From positions 2,356,001 to 2,420,000 of the forward strand of contig OZ260083.1 of the NCBI GenBank assembly GCA_965284435.1: 64,000 nt of DNA, given 5' to 3'. How positions within the stretch are numbered: the stretch's first letter is position 1; the number at the start of each line of letters is the position of its first letter. The notes below the pieces were generated by a model, which had not been told where the DNA came from, ran no database searches, and saw only the letters and a program-made list of their open reading frames with translations. Both the position numbers and the translations under genes were made by a program. Positions 16,476 through 25,071 of the stretch are shown here, one piece after another. Source of the DNA: CAIYZT01 sp947461435. Lineage in GTDB: Bacteria > Pseudomonadota > Alphaproteobacteria > Rhodobacterales > Rhodobacteraceae.

Positions 16476-17849
16476 TTACATCAGCTTGCGTCGGCGTGTC
16501 ACGCGGATATCAAGGTCAGTTATCTTTTTGCGCAAGGTATTGCGGTTTATCCCCAAAAGATCAGCACATTTTGCTTGGTTACCTGCGGTTGCGTCCAAGG
16601 CGATCTCGATCAAGGGCACCTCTATTTCTCGCAATATGCGGTCATAAAGACCGTCAGGAGGCAGCTGACCGCCATGGAGATCGAAGTAGCGCTGCAAATG
16701 CCGTTGGACGGAAGCCCCAAGTTTTTCGCCATCAAACCCACCTGAAATCGGACTGCGATCCATCGGACTTGCCCCTAGCGCAGACTCGGCTTCGTTTTTT
16801 GAAATCTCTGGCTCCCCCGAGGTGATAACCAACCGCTTGAGCAGGCTTTCCAACTGGCGCACGTTGCCGGGCCAAGCGTAGGCACGCAGCATGGATGAAG
16901 CCTCAGGCGTCAGCCGACGCTGGCTCCCAATTTCGCGGCCGAAGCGGGACAAAAAATGGTCGGCCAGCAGCGGGATATCCTCCACCCGTTCGCGCAGGGC
17001 CGGCACCGTCAATGTCAGTCCACCCAAACGATAGAACAAATCCTTCCGGAATTTACCGGAACCAGTTTTTGCAGCCAGATCACTTTGCGACGTCGCCAAA
17101 ACTCTGGGCGCATTGTCGGGCATGACATCCAGCATCCGAACCAGCCGCGCCTGCGCCTCTTCGCCAAAATCGGATACTTCATCGAGAACCAAGGTTCCGC
17201 CGCGCGCTTTGGACAACAGCGCCTGTGCCGCGTCAAGTCCGCTCATGTCGGCCGCTTGGACGGTGACAAAGGGTTGATGGCGGCGATCAGAAAAATCATG
17301 AATTGCGCGGGCAATAAGCGATTTGCCTGTGCCGCTTTCGCCAGTAATCAGAACTGGCAGGTCGGCATTCAACACACGCGCCACAAGGCGGTACAAGGCC
17401 TGCATTGCCGCTGTCCGTCCCACAAGCGGAAGATCATCGCCCGGCTCTCGCGGTATGGGGCTGGATTGAGGGACAGGACGCAAGCGTTTGATATCCAAAG
17501 CCTTGGCCGATCGTTTCATCAGATCTGGCAGATCGAAGGGCTTGGGCAGATAATCGAAAGCCTCGGCTTCAGCCGCTTGAATGGCGGTCATAATGGTGTT
17601 TTGCGCGGAAATCACGATGACGGGTAATCCTGGGCGCAACTTGGTGATTTGGGGCAAAGCCTCTAATCCGTTGCCATCGGGCATGATGACATCGGAAATC
17701 ACCAGATCGCCCTTTCCCTCTTCAATCCAGCGCATCAACGTCTGCATCGAGGACGTTGCATGCACTTTGCATCCCGCCCGCGTAAGGGCCTGGGTCAAGA
17801 CCGTTCGAATCGTGCGGTCATCGTCGGCTAATAGGACGGTTCCATCCAT
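16476..17849 (-). CDS. ntrC: nitrogen regulator NtrC
   Basis: Response regulator of the NtrBC nitrogen-starvation system. Seen: a receiver domain with the Asp in DLVISDVIMPDG (about residue 54) and a Lys in YLPKPFDLP, AAA+ Walker A GESGTGKS, Walker B GGTLVLDEV, and a C-terminal helix-turn-helix (NQAKCADLLGINRNTLRKKI). The GAFTGA sigma-54 loop is missing: the chain goes from SGLDAAQALLSKARGGT directly to the Walker B region. Rhodobacter capsulatus NtrC, which also lacks it, is known to work with sigma-70 polymerase. The ATG at 17849 has AGGAG about ten bases upstream. 457 residues. Confidence 0.95.
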   Translation of the reverse strand: MDGTVLLADDDRTIRTVLTQALTRAGCKVHATSSMQTLMRWIEEGKGDLVISDVIMPDGNGLEALPQITKLRPGLPVIVISAQNTIMTAIQAAEAEAFDYLPKPFDLPDLMKRSAKALDIKRLRPVPQSSPIPREPGDDLPLVGRTAAMQALYRLVARVLNADLPVLITGESGTGKSLIARAIHDFSDRRHQPFVTVQAADMSGLDAAQALLSKARGGTLVLDEVSDFGEEAQARLVRMLDVMPDNAPRVLATSQSDLAAKTGSGKFRKDLFYRLGGLTLTVPALRERVEDIPLLADHFLSRFGREIGSQRRLTPEASSMLRAYAWPGNVRQLESLLKRLVITSGEPEISKNEAESALGASPMDRSPISGGFDGEKLGASVQRHLQRYFDLHGGQLPPDGLYDRILREIEVPLIEIALDATAGNQAKCADLLGINRNTLRKKITDLDIRVTRRRKLM

Positions 17850-17852
17850 GGA

Positions 17853-18938
17853 TCAGATCTCCTGTTCAGAGGGCACGCGCGGGGCGAGGGGCAGGGAAAT
17901 TCGGAAAACGGTTCTGCCGGGCACGGAATCGACCGAAATCCATCCATCGTGATCTGCAACGATCTTGGACACGAGGGCCAATCCCAAGCCTGTGCCATTT
18001 TCCTTCCCCGAAACGAAAGGTTCAAAAATATCAGATGCGATCGCAGGCGGGATACCGGGTCCATCGTCGATGATTTCGATTTGCAAGGGCAAGGCAGCCC
18101 CGGTTCCATCTTTCATTCGGCGGCGCAAAGCAAAATCATAGAAGGTGTGCAAGCGGATCGTCCCACCTTTTTGGCCAGCGGCTTCGGCCGCATTTTTCAA
18201 CAGGTTCAAAAAAACCTGCATCAGTTGATCATCATCGGCAAAAGTGGCGGGCAAAGACGGATCGTAATCCTCGACGATCTTCATTCTGGCACCGAACCCG
18301 ACCAGAGCAGACCGACGCGCACGATCCAAGGCGTCATGAATATTCACGGCCTTGCGTTGCGGCGGACGGACATCGCCAAAGCGCTCGACTTGTTCGAGGA
18401 GTTTGACGATGCGCCGAGTCTCTTCGACAATCAGGTCCGTCAATTCAAGATCTTCGCCACTTAGGTTCATGGCCAAAAGCTGCGCCGCACCGGAAATGCC
18501 CGCCAAAGGGTTCTTGATTTCATGTGCCAGCATCTCGGCCATCCCGATGGCTGACTTTGCGGCCGACGTAACCCCCAAACCACGGCCCAACCGTTCCGCC
18601 ATCTCGCGCGGGGAAATCAACAAAAGAATGTTACCCGGTTGATCTTGCAGCCAAGACAAGGTGATGCCGCATTGAACAGGTGCCTTTTCACCCGTTGTCA
18701 GGTCCGCGTCGGTGATGAAGATGGGTGATTGGTCCCGACGTACCCGCGCCAACGCATCTGCCACGGGTGCGTCAATCGAAATGCGATCCAGAAAGTCCTT
18801 TCCCAAAAGACTGCGAGACGACAGATTCAAGAACGTTTCGGCAGCGCCGTTGACAGCCGCAATCTTGCCATCCGCGCCGATCACCAAGGCGGGAATAGGC
18901 AAGGAAGACCAAAGGGCTGAGGCGCCGATGTCGATCAT
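17853..18938 (-). CDS. ntrB: nitrogen sensor kinase NtrB
   Basis: Soluble two-component kinase that phosphorylates NtrC, normally controlled by the PII protein. Seen: an N-terminal PAS domain, phospho-acceptor motif LAHEIKNPLAGISGAAQLL near residue 138, an N-box FLNLLKNAAEAAG, and G-boxes DDGPGIPP and NGTGLGLALVSKI. Length 361 residues. The start overlaps the dusB stop as ATGA, and the stop lies three bases before ntrC, so the three form one operon. Confidence 0.95.
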   Translation of the reverse strand: MIDIGASALWSSLPIPALVIGADGKIAAVNGAAETFLNLSSRSLLGKDFLDRISIDAPVADALARVRRDQSPIFITDADLTTGEKAPVQCGITLSWLQDQPGNILLLISPREMAERLGRGLGVTSAAKSAIGMAEMLAHEIKNPLAGISGAAQLLAMNLSGEDLELTDLIVEETRRIVKLLEQVERFGDVRPPQRKAVNIHDALDRARRSALVGFGARMKIVEDYDPSLPATFADDDQLMQVFLNLLKNAAEAAGQKGGTIRLHTFYDFALRRRMKDGTGAALPLQIEIIDDGPGIPPAIASDIFEPFVSGKENGTGLGLALVSKIVADHDGWISVDSVPGRTVFRISLPLAPRVPSEQEI

Positions 18939-19912
18939 GCGGCACTCTCAAGAAAGGCAGTTTCGAGCAAACCAATCACCAGATCAGGATTGGTTTCGGT
19001 CAATATCGCATCTCGGTCCGCTTCGGGGGCGTTGGCATCAAGGTACCAACCGAGATGCTTTCGCACCACCCGCAGGCCAAGAGTTGAACCATAGAACGAC
19101 AGGGCTGCTTCGTAATGGCCGATCACAAGTTCAGCTAGGTCTGCGCCTTCGGGCACCTTTGGGGCGGGCAGGCCATAAAGGACGTTGGCAATTTCGGCCA
19201 ACCGCCACGGTGCCCCTTGTGCGCCCCGGCCCACCATCACGCCGTCGGCTCCGCTCTGTGCTAGGGCCGTTTGGGCGGTTTGGGCACAAATGATATCGCC
19301 GTTGGCAATGACAGGAATCTGAACGGCCTGCTTGACGGACCGGATTGCGTGCCAATTGGCCCGTCCCTTGTAAAATTGGCACCGCGTTCGGCCATGAATC
19401 GTGATCAAGGCAATACCAGCCCCTTCGGCGCGTTTGGCAATGTCGGGCGCATTCAACGAGTCGTCATCCCAACCCAACCGCGTTTTCAAGGTCACCGGCA
19501 CATCAACCGCGCCAACCACCGCCTCAATCAGGCGCAAGGCGAGGTCTGGTTCCTTCATCAGGGCCGAACCGCAAGCCCCGTTTCCACCAGAGGCCGTAAC
19601 CCGCTTTGCCGGGCACCCCATGTTGATGTCGATAACCTTGGCCCCCTGCCCTTGCAGATACCGCGCGGCTTCGGCCATCCAAAAAGGGTCGCGTCCTGCC
19701 AGTTGAACTGCCGTTGCATGCTCACCCAGTCCCAATTCAGCACGCGATTTTGCTAAGGGTTGATCACGCATCATATCTTCGGATGCCACCATTTCGGACA
19801 CAACAAGGCCGGCCCCAAAACGTGCGACCACGCGCCGAAACGGCAGATCAGTGATCCCGGCCATAGGGGCAAGAAAAACGGGTGGAGCAAAGCCGAGGGC
19901 AGCTAATTGCAT
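18935..19912 (-). CDS. dusB: tRNA-dihydrouridine synthase DusB (NifR3)
   Basis: FMN enzyme reducing uridine to dihydrouridine in tRNA. Seen: LAPMAGITDLPFRR at the N-terminus, INMGCPAKRV with the catalytic Cys, a TLKTRLGWD lysine region, ITIHGRTRCQFYKG and VIANGDI. Length 325 residues. I chose the ATG at 19912 (MQLAALGF) because AGGA lies about nine bases upstream; the earlier ATG at 19921 overlaps that ribosome site. Historically called nifR3 because it is first in the nifR3-ntrBC operon of Rhodobacter. Confidence 0.95.
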   Translation of the reverse strand: MQLAALGFAPPVFLAPMAGITDLPFRRVVARFGAGLVVSEMVASEDMMRDQPLAKSRAELGLGEHATAVQLAGRDPFWMAEAARYLQGQGAKVIDINMGCPAKRVTASGGNGACGSALMKEPDLALRLIEAVVGAVDVPVTLKTRLGWDDDSLNAPDIAKRAEGAGIALITIHGRTRCQFYKGRANWHAIRSVKQAVQIPVIANGDIICAQTAQTALAQSGADGVMVGRGAQGAPWRLAEIANVLYGLPAPKVPEGADLAELVIGHYEAALSFYGSTLGLRVVRKHLGWYLDANAPEADRDAILTETNPDLVIGLLETAFLESAA

Positions 19913-20113
19913 GAATAACATCCTATTCAGAATGAAGCGGTCGCAGGTCGTGGTCGCACGATCAAGGTAAGGGGGGAATTATATGCCCGAAAAACGGGCT
20001 TTGCACATTATTTGTGCAGATGCACGACTTGTCGGCGGAAATCATGGCAGTTTACGTTTGAACACTGCACGAAGAGTGTTTTCCTTCACACGACAGCGCA
20101 TTATGCCAACGGA

Positions 20114-21238
20114 ATGAAAATTGCTGTCATCATCGTTGCGGCCGGGCGCGGTACCCGTGCGGGTGGGAATTTGCCAAAGCAATGGCAAATGCTCGCTGGA
20201 AAAACTGTTCTTGCACACACAATTGATGCCTTTGCGGGATACCGTCGGCTATTGGTTGTTCATCCAGACGATCGTGCCCGCGCGGCCGCTTTGGTTGGCG
20301 ATATCCAGATCGTCGATGGCGGTGGCACCCGCGATCAATCTGTCCGAAATGCGTTGGAGGCTCTGGATGGTAGCGATGTCAACGCTGTCTTGATCCACGA
20401 TGGCGCGCGGCCGTTTGTCTCAAGCGATCTGATAGATCGGGTGGTTGCGGCCCTGAAGGACTCTGCGGGGGCGGCACCGGCGATATCGGTGACAGATGCC
20501 CTTTGGACGGGCGTACAAGGCCAAGTGTCCGGCACGCAAGATCGGACCGGCCTTTACCGGGCCCAAACACCACAAGGCTTTCACTTTCCAGCCATATTGC
20601 ACGCACATCGTGGGCATCGGGGGGGGGCTGCGGACGATGTGGAAGTGGCCCGTGCGGCCGGATTGCAAGTGGCGATCGTCGCTGGTGACGAGCATAACAT
20701 GAAATTGACCTTTCCTGCAGATTTCGCTCGGGGTGAGGCCATCTTGAAAGGTCGTTCGATGGATATTCGCTTAGGAAATGGCTATGATGTTCACGCCTTC
20801 ACGGAAGGTGATCATGTCTGGTTGTGCGGGGTGAATGTTCCACATGGCCGGGCACTCTTGGGTCATTCCGACGCCGATGTGGGGATGCACGCCTTGACGG
20901 ATGCGATCTACGGGGCGCTGGCGGACGGCGATATTGGACAGCATTTCCCCCCTTCTGATCCGCAGTGGAAGGGTGCTCAAAGCCATATATTCCTGCGCCA
21001 CGCCGTTCAGCGCGCCACGGAACGTGGCTTTGCCATCTCTAATTGTGATGTCACATTGGTCTGCGAGCGGCCGAAAATCGGCCCGCATTCCGGCGCCATG
21101 TGTCAAGCTTTGGCCCAGATTATGGGGATTGAGGCGGACCGAATTTCGGTCAAGGCCACGACATCGGAACGGTTGGGTTTTACCGGCCGCGAAGAGGGAA
21201 TTGCGGCATTGGCAACGGCGACCTTGGTGAAATTATGA
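20114..21238 (+). CDS. ispDF: bifunctional IspD/IspF enzyme
   Basis: Fusion of 2-C-methyl-D-erythritol 4-phosphate cytidylyltransferase (IspD, residues about 1-215) and 2-C-methyl-D-erythritol 2,4-cyclodiphosphate synthase (IspF, about 216-374), two non-consecutive steps of the MEP isoprenoid pathway. Seen: IspD VAAGRGTRAGGNLPKQW and HDGARPF; IspF GNGYDVHAF, GHSDADVGMHALTDA and GDIGQHFPPSD. The ATG at 20114 begins the family N-terminus; the frame from 20012 is untypical. Fusion is common in alphaproteobacteria. The stop overlaps pgpA as ATGA. Confidence 0.95.
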   Translation: MKIAVIIVAAGRGTRAGGNLPKQWQMLAGKTVLAHTIDAFAGYRRLLVVHPDDRARAAALVGDIQIVDGGGTRDQSVRNALEALDGSDVNAVLIHDGARPFVSSDLIDRVVAALKDSAGAAPAISVTDALWTGVQGQVSGTQDRTGLYRAQTPQGFHFPAILHAHRGHRGGAADDVEVARAAGLQVAIVAGDEHNMKLTFPADFARGEAILKGRSMDIRLGNGYDVHAFTEGDHVWLCGVNVPHGRALLGHSDADVGMHALTDAIYGALADGDIGQHFPPSDPQWKGAQSHIFLRHAVQRATERGFAISNCDVTLVCERPKIGPHSGAMCQALAQIMGIEADRISVKATTSERLGFTGREEGIAALATATLVKL

Positions 21239-21726
21239 GCAAGATCGTCACGACCTTCTTCGGCGTGGGGCTTTTGCGGCCCGCGCCAGGCACATGGGGG
21301 TCGTTGGTTGCAGTTCTGCTGGGGTGGGGAATTGATCGCTATTTTGGCTTTGTGGCGCTGGTTTTGGCCTTTTTGGCTGTTTGCGTTGTGGGACTTTGGG
21401 CGATTATGGCCGAATTAAAGGGTCAAATTGGCGCAGATCCAGCCGAGATCGTGATCGACGAAGTCGCAGGACAATGGCTGGCGCTTTTGTTCCCCGCAGC
21501 GGCATTTTGGTGGCGGGGATGGGAAGGATGGTTGCCCTATCCCGCCCCCCTTGCGGCCTTTGTGCTGTTCCGGCTGTTCGATATCTGGAAGCCGTGGCTG
21601 GTTGGGCGTGCAGATCGTCGGGGGGATGCGGCAGGTGTTCTGTACGATGACCTTTGGGCTGGACTTTTTGCAGGCCTGTCCAGCATCCTTGCGGCAGGTC
21701 TGGCACATGGGCTGATGGCATTATGA
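21235..21726 (+). CDS. pgpA: phosphatidylglycerophosphatase A
   Basis: Inner-membrane lipid phosphatase producing phosphatidylglycerol. Seen: GLLRPAPGTWGSL near the N-terminus, DPAEIVIDEVAGQW with acidic catalytic residues, FRLFDIWKPW and DDLWAGLFAG, all PgpA hallmarks, plus hydrophobic helices. 163 residues. It overlaps ispDF and cinA by ATGA at both ends, so the three are tightly coupled. Confidence 0.95.
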   Translation: MSKIVTTFFGVGLLRPAPGTWGSLVAVLLGWGIDRYFGFVALVLAFLAVCVVGLWAIMAELKGQIGADPAEIVIDEVAGQWLALLFPAAAFWWRGWEGWLPYPAPLAAFVLFRLFDIWKPWLVGRADRRGDAAGVLYDDLWAGLFAGLSSILAAGLAHGLMAL

Positions 21727-22205
21727 CGCCGTCGAAGATTCTTGATGCGGCCCGTGCAAAGGGGGTGCGGATTGCCACCGCCGAAAGCTGCACAGGGGGG
21801 CTGATATCGGCCTCTCTGACCAATATCGCAGGTTCCTCAGACGTGTTCGACTGCGGTTTTGTCACGTATTCAAATGCGGCCAAACAGGCAATGCTGGGCG
21901 TAAGCGACGCAACGTTAGCCCAGTTCGGCGCTGTCAGTGAAGAGATCGCCGCCCAAATGGCGCTGGGCGCCCTTGAACGTTCTTCGGCCAATCTTGCCGT
22001 TTCTGTCACGGGAATTGCGGGCCCTGGCGGGTCAGATTTCAAACCAGAGGGGCGCGTTTGCTTTGGCCTATCGGTCAAGGGGGGGGATAGCGTAACTGAA
22101 ACGGTCGACTTTGGGCCTCTTGGCCGCTCGCAGGTGCGCAGGGCCGCAAGCCGTCACGCGCTTGCTCTGCTCTCTGGGGCAATAATGGCATTTCGTTCGG
22201 CATGA
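21723..22205 (+). CDS. pncC: CinA-type nicotinamide-nucleotide amidohydrolase
   Basis: The 160-residue stand-alone CinA C-terminal domain, which deamidates nicotinamide mononucleotide in pyridine nucleotide salvage. Seen: TAESCTGGLISASLTNIAGSS with the conserved Ser/Cys, FVTYSNAAKQAMLGV, and VTGIAGPGGSD. The start ATGA overlaps the pgpA stop; a frame from 21654 would lie inside pgpA. No N-terminal MoCF domain is present, as is usual for short CinA forms. Confidence 0.92.
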   Translation: MTPSKILDAARAKGVRIATAESCTGGLISASLTNIAGSSDVFDCGFVTYSNAAKQAMLGVSDATLAQFGAVSEEIAAQMALGALERSSANLAVSVTGIAGPGGSDFKPEGRVCFGLSVKGGDSVTETVDFGPLGRSQVRRAASRHALALLSGAIMAFRSA

Positions 22206-22317
22206 CTGACGGACATCAGGCCACACAACTTGTTCATCCAAAAACTGTTCGACATCCGTGATGTTGGGCCAAAAACGTGGGACCTGTCAGGACAAGACAA
22301 ACCGTGTTTGATCTTCG

Positions 22318-22809
22318 CTATTGGCCCAATAAAGAACCCGTATTGATCGCACCAATATTGTTGAACAACTGCCGCAAGAAGCCTTGGCTCTTGACGTTAG
22401 ACAAGGTCACACGCCGCGAAATGGCGACCATTTGTCCATCATTCAAGCCATAGCGTTCAATGTTTTCAACGACGCCTTCGATCGTAAATGTTATAGCAAC
22501 GATCTCGCGATCAACTTCTTCAGGGGCCATGCCGCCCACCAATTTGTAACGGCTTTGAACATAGTACCACCCGACGTCGTTCAATAGTCCGGCAGTGGAT
22601 GGCCTGCCAATCGTGGCCGCAACGGTTTCGCGTGTATCGCGTCCCACTTCGATCAGGGCCAGATCTGCCTCGGGCGGCACATAGCCGTGGTTACGAAACT
22701 GCGTCGCGCAGGCCATCATTGTAACAAGGATCAATCCGACAAGGGCAATGCGGATTGCAGACCTGCGCCGTCCGGCAAGGTTGTTAGTGGCCGAATCTTG
22801 CGCCCGCAT
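22318..22809 (-). CDS. bamE: outer membrane assembly factor BamE
   Basis: Lipoprotein subunit of the BAM beta-barrel assembly machine. Seen: a signal peptide ending in the lipobox VTMMAC (about residue 34), then the SmpA/OmlA domain with GRDTRETVAATIGRPS and GWYYVQSRYKLVGG. 163 residues. The ATG at 22809 follows GGAGGAGAGGCAAGAG; the longer frame to 23001 would run into the divergent YceD gene. It converges on cinA. Confidence 0.9.
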   Translation of the reverse strand: MRAQDSATNNLAGRRRSAIRIALVGLILVTMMACATQFRNHGYVPPEADLALIEVGRDTRETVAATIGRPSTAGLLNDVGWYYVQSRYKLVGGMAPEEVDREIVAITFTIEGVVENIERYGLNDGQMVAISRRVTLSNVKSQGFLRQLFNNIGAINTGSLLGQ

Positions 22810-22956
22810 CTCTTGCCTCTCCTCCTCGGCATCGGGCGCTCTCGCCAACCCGACAGTTTGGGGATAAAGAACTTCTTGGGCAGGTTCAAGAAAGTAACGT
22901 CTTTCACGGCCTTGCACTGCACGCAAACTGCCGAAGAAGAATGTGAAGAGGACCAG

Positions 22957-23529
22957 ATGACCGACCCCAAAGAAACGCGTTCGCCAAAGCTGGTGAGCCA
23001 AACTGTGATGCGGGTTGGTGCGTTGTCGGGGCGAAAACCAACCCGGTTTCGGTTTCTTCCAACTTCAGACGAGCGTGGTTTGATCGCCAAATCCTTGAAC
23101 TTGATCAATCTTCCATCGCTGGAGATGGTCGGAGAGATCCGTCCGGAAGGCCGAGGCGATTATGCGCTTGAGGCGAAATTGACGGCCCATGCGGTGCAAG
23201 CGTGTTCCATCACCTTGGCACCCGTTCAGGCACGGGTCAGCGAATCCTTCGTGCGCCGATATCTGGCTCAGTTTGAATATCCAGATGCTGACGAATACGA
23301 AATTCCTGAAGACGACACGACGGAACCACTGCCTGAGGCGATTGATCTGACCTTGGTGGCGACAGAGGCCCTCGCCCTGGCCCTGCCCCTATATCCGCGG
23401 GCCGAAGGGGCAAGTTTGGGCGCAAAAGTCTTTGCGCCGCCCGGAGCGGAGCCGCTGACGGATGACGTGCTGAAGCCTTTTGCCGGCCTCGCCGGACTTG
23501 CATCCGCGCTGAAAAAAGACCCGTCCTGA
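22957..23529 (+). CDS. YceD-family protein (DUF177)
   Basis: A 190-residue DUF177/YceD protein, found upstream of rpmF in most bacteria and linked to 23S rRNA or ribosome metabolism. Seen: the conserved VQACSITLAPVQARVSESF segment and an acidic stretch ending in VATEALALALPLYPR. The ATG at 22957 has GAAGAGGA upstream; the longer frame is not conserved. About 195 bases with a candidate promoter separate it from rpmF. Confidence 0.88.
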   Translation: MTDPKETRSPKLVSQTVMRVGALSGRKPTRFRFLPTSDERGLIAKSLNLINLPSLEMVGEIRPEGRGDYALEAKLTAHAVQACSITLAPVQARVSESFVRRYLAQFEYPDADEYEIPEDDTTEPLPEAIDLTLVATEALALALPLYPRAEGASLGAKVFAPPGAEPLTDDVLKPFAGLAGLASALKKDPS

Positions 23530-23592
23530 CAATGGCAAGGCATGCTCTGATAGGGATCGCAGGGTCTTGTCAAAAAAGCGACGGCAAGGGGG

Positions 23593-23620
23593 TTGCCATT
23601 GCGTCCAAAACCAGTATGTT
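23593..23620 (+). promoter_or_regulatory. candidate sigma-70 promoter for rpmF-plsX-fabH
   Basis: TTGCCA, a 16-base spacer and TATGTT lie about 106 bases before the rpmF start, in the only sizeable spacer of this cluster. Match and spacing are good but there is no experimental support. Confidence 0.4.
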
Positions 23621-23725
23621 CCGCGCCTCATTCAGGACTTTTCTGGTCGGGTCAACCAACCAGAAGAACTCGCTGAAATAATAGAAAAATCAGGGGCATG
23701 TCCCCCAACATATCGAGGTTGAGAC

Positions 23726-23932
23726 ATGGCTGTCCCTCAGAACCGAGTCACCCGTTCCAAGCGCGACATGCGTCGTGCACATGACGCATTGGTTGCCGGC
23801 AATCCGCAAGATTGCAGCAACTGCGGCGAACTTAAACGCCCGCATCATGTATGCCCTTCGTGCGGTCACTACGATGCCCGCGAGGTAATGGCTGTGACCA
23901 AGGACGTGGCGATTGACGAGGACGCGGCGTAA
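23726..23932 (+). CDS. rpmF: 50S ribosomal protein L32
   Basis: A 68-residue L32 of the large subunit. Seen: MAVPQNRVTRSKRDMRRAHDAL and two CxxC pairs (CSNCGE and CPSCGHY) that can bind zinc. The acidic tail VAIDEDAA is typical of alphaproteobacteria. A short hairpin (CGCGGC / GCCGCG) surrounds the stop codon and could limit read-through into plsX. Confidence 0.97.
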   Translation: MAVPQNRVTRSKRDMRRAHDALVAGNPQDCSNCGELKRPHHVCPSCGHYDAREVMAVTKDVAIDEDAA

Positions 23933-23961
23933 GCCGCGGCCTTTTGCCTCGCAGCGCCTGA

Positions 23962-25071
23962 ATGAACATCGAAACGTCATCAGGGCTCCCTTTGGCTGAA
24001 CAGCCAATTGTAATCGCGATTGATTGCATGGGCGGCGACCGCGGACCAAGTGCGGTAGTCGCCGGTTTTTTTATTTCCGCAGATGCACATCCAGATGTGC
24101 ATTTTCTTCTTCACGGCGATGAAGATCAGATCAAACCGTTTTTGGCAAAGCGGCCGGATCTGTCTGGACGGGCAAAGATTGTGCACGCTCCTCGTGTTGT
24201 GACCATGCAGGATAAACCCTCACAGGTGATGCGTCACGGTGATGGAACATCGATGTGGTCTACCATTGATTCCCTGAAATCAAGACAAGCAGCGGCGGCT
24301 GTAAGCTGCGGCAATACCGGCGCCTTGATGGCCGTCAGCATGATCCGGCTGAGGAAAATCCCAGGTGTGAATCGGCCGGCAATCGCCTGTTTCTGGCCAT
24401 CAAGAAACCCTGCGGGCTTCAATGTGATGTTGGACGTCGGGGCCGACATAAAAGCGGATGCCGACGATTTCATGCAATATGCGATGATGGGCGCCTCCTA
24501 TGCGCGCAATGCCCTTGGGCTGGCGCGTCCACGGATTGGCTTGCTCAATGTTGGCACCGAAGAACACAAGGGATCTGCTGAATTGAAGTTGGCGCAAGAG
24601 TTGCTTCAGGCAAACGCCACTGCAGGAGACTACGATTACATAGGCTTTGTCGAGGGATCTGACATTCCATCAGACCGGGTGGATGTGATCGTGACGGACG
24701 GATTCACCGGTAACATTGCTTTGAAAACTGGCGAAGGCACGGCCCGGCTGGTTTCTGATTTTCTGCGTGAAACGCTGAGTTCAACGATCTGGGCAAAATT
24801 GGGATATCTTTTGGCACGCCGCGCTTTCGGCCGTCTTCGGGTTCGTATGGACCCGCGGCAAGTGAACGGCGGCGTGTTTTTAGGTCTGAACGGTACGGTC
24901 GTCAAATCCCATGGCGGAGCGGATGAGTTGGGTGTGGCCGCGGCCGTGGCCTTATCAATCCGCCTTGCGAGGGCAGGATTTCTGGAACGCCTTGCGGCAC
25001 GGGTTGCCTTGGCCAAAAGCGCAGGGCAGGATGCCATTCCGGGAGCACAGGGAGCAGGTAAACCGCAATGA
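23962..25071 (+). CDS. plsX: phosphate acyltransferase PlsX
   Basis: Converts acyl-ACP to acyl-phosphate, the first step of phospholipid synthesis with PlsY. Seen: AIDCMGGDRGPSAVV near the N-terminus, SCGNTGALMA, GLLNVGTEEHKGS and VTDGFTGNIALKTGEG. 369 residues. The stop overlaps fabH as ATGA. Confidence 0.96.
   Translation: MNIETSSGLPLAEQPIVIAIDCMGGDRGPSAVVAGFFISADAHPDVHFLLHGDEDQIKPFLAKRPDLSGRAKIVHAPRVVTMQDKPSQVMRHGDGTSMWSTIDSLKSRQAAAAVSCGNTGALMAVSMIRLRKIPGVNRPAIACFWPSRNPAGFNVMLDVGADIKADADDFMQYAMMGASYARNALGLARPRIGLLNVGTEEHKGSAELKLAQELLQANATAGDYDYIGFVEGSDIPSDRVDVIVTDGFTGNIALKTGEGTARLVSDFLRETLSSTIWAKLGYLLARRAFGRLRVRMDPRQVNGGVFLGLNGTVVKSHGGADELGVAAAVALSIRLARAGFLERLAARVALAKSAGQDAIPGAQGAGKPQ

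Noticed and set aside
23923..23945. Hairpin at the rpmF stop as a full terminator
   Set aside because: Only 6 bp and a weak T-run; plsX is likely co-transcribed, so at most an attenuator.
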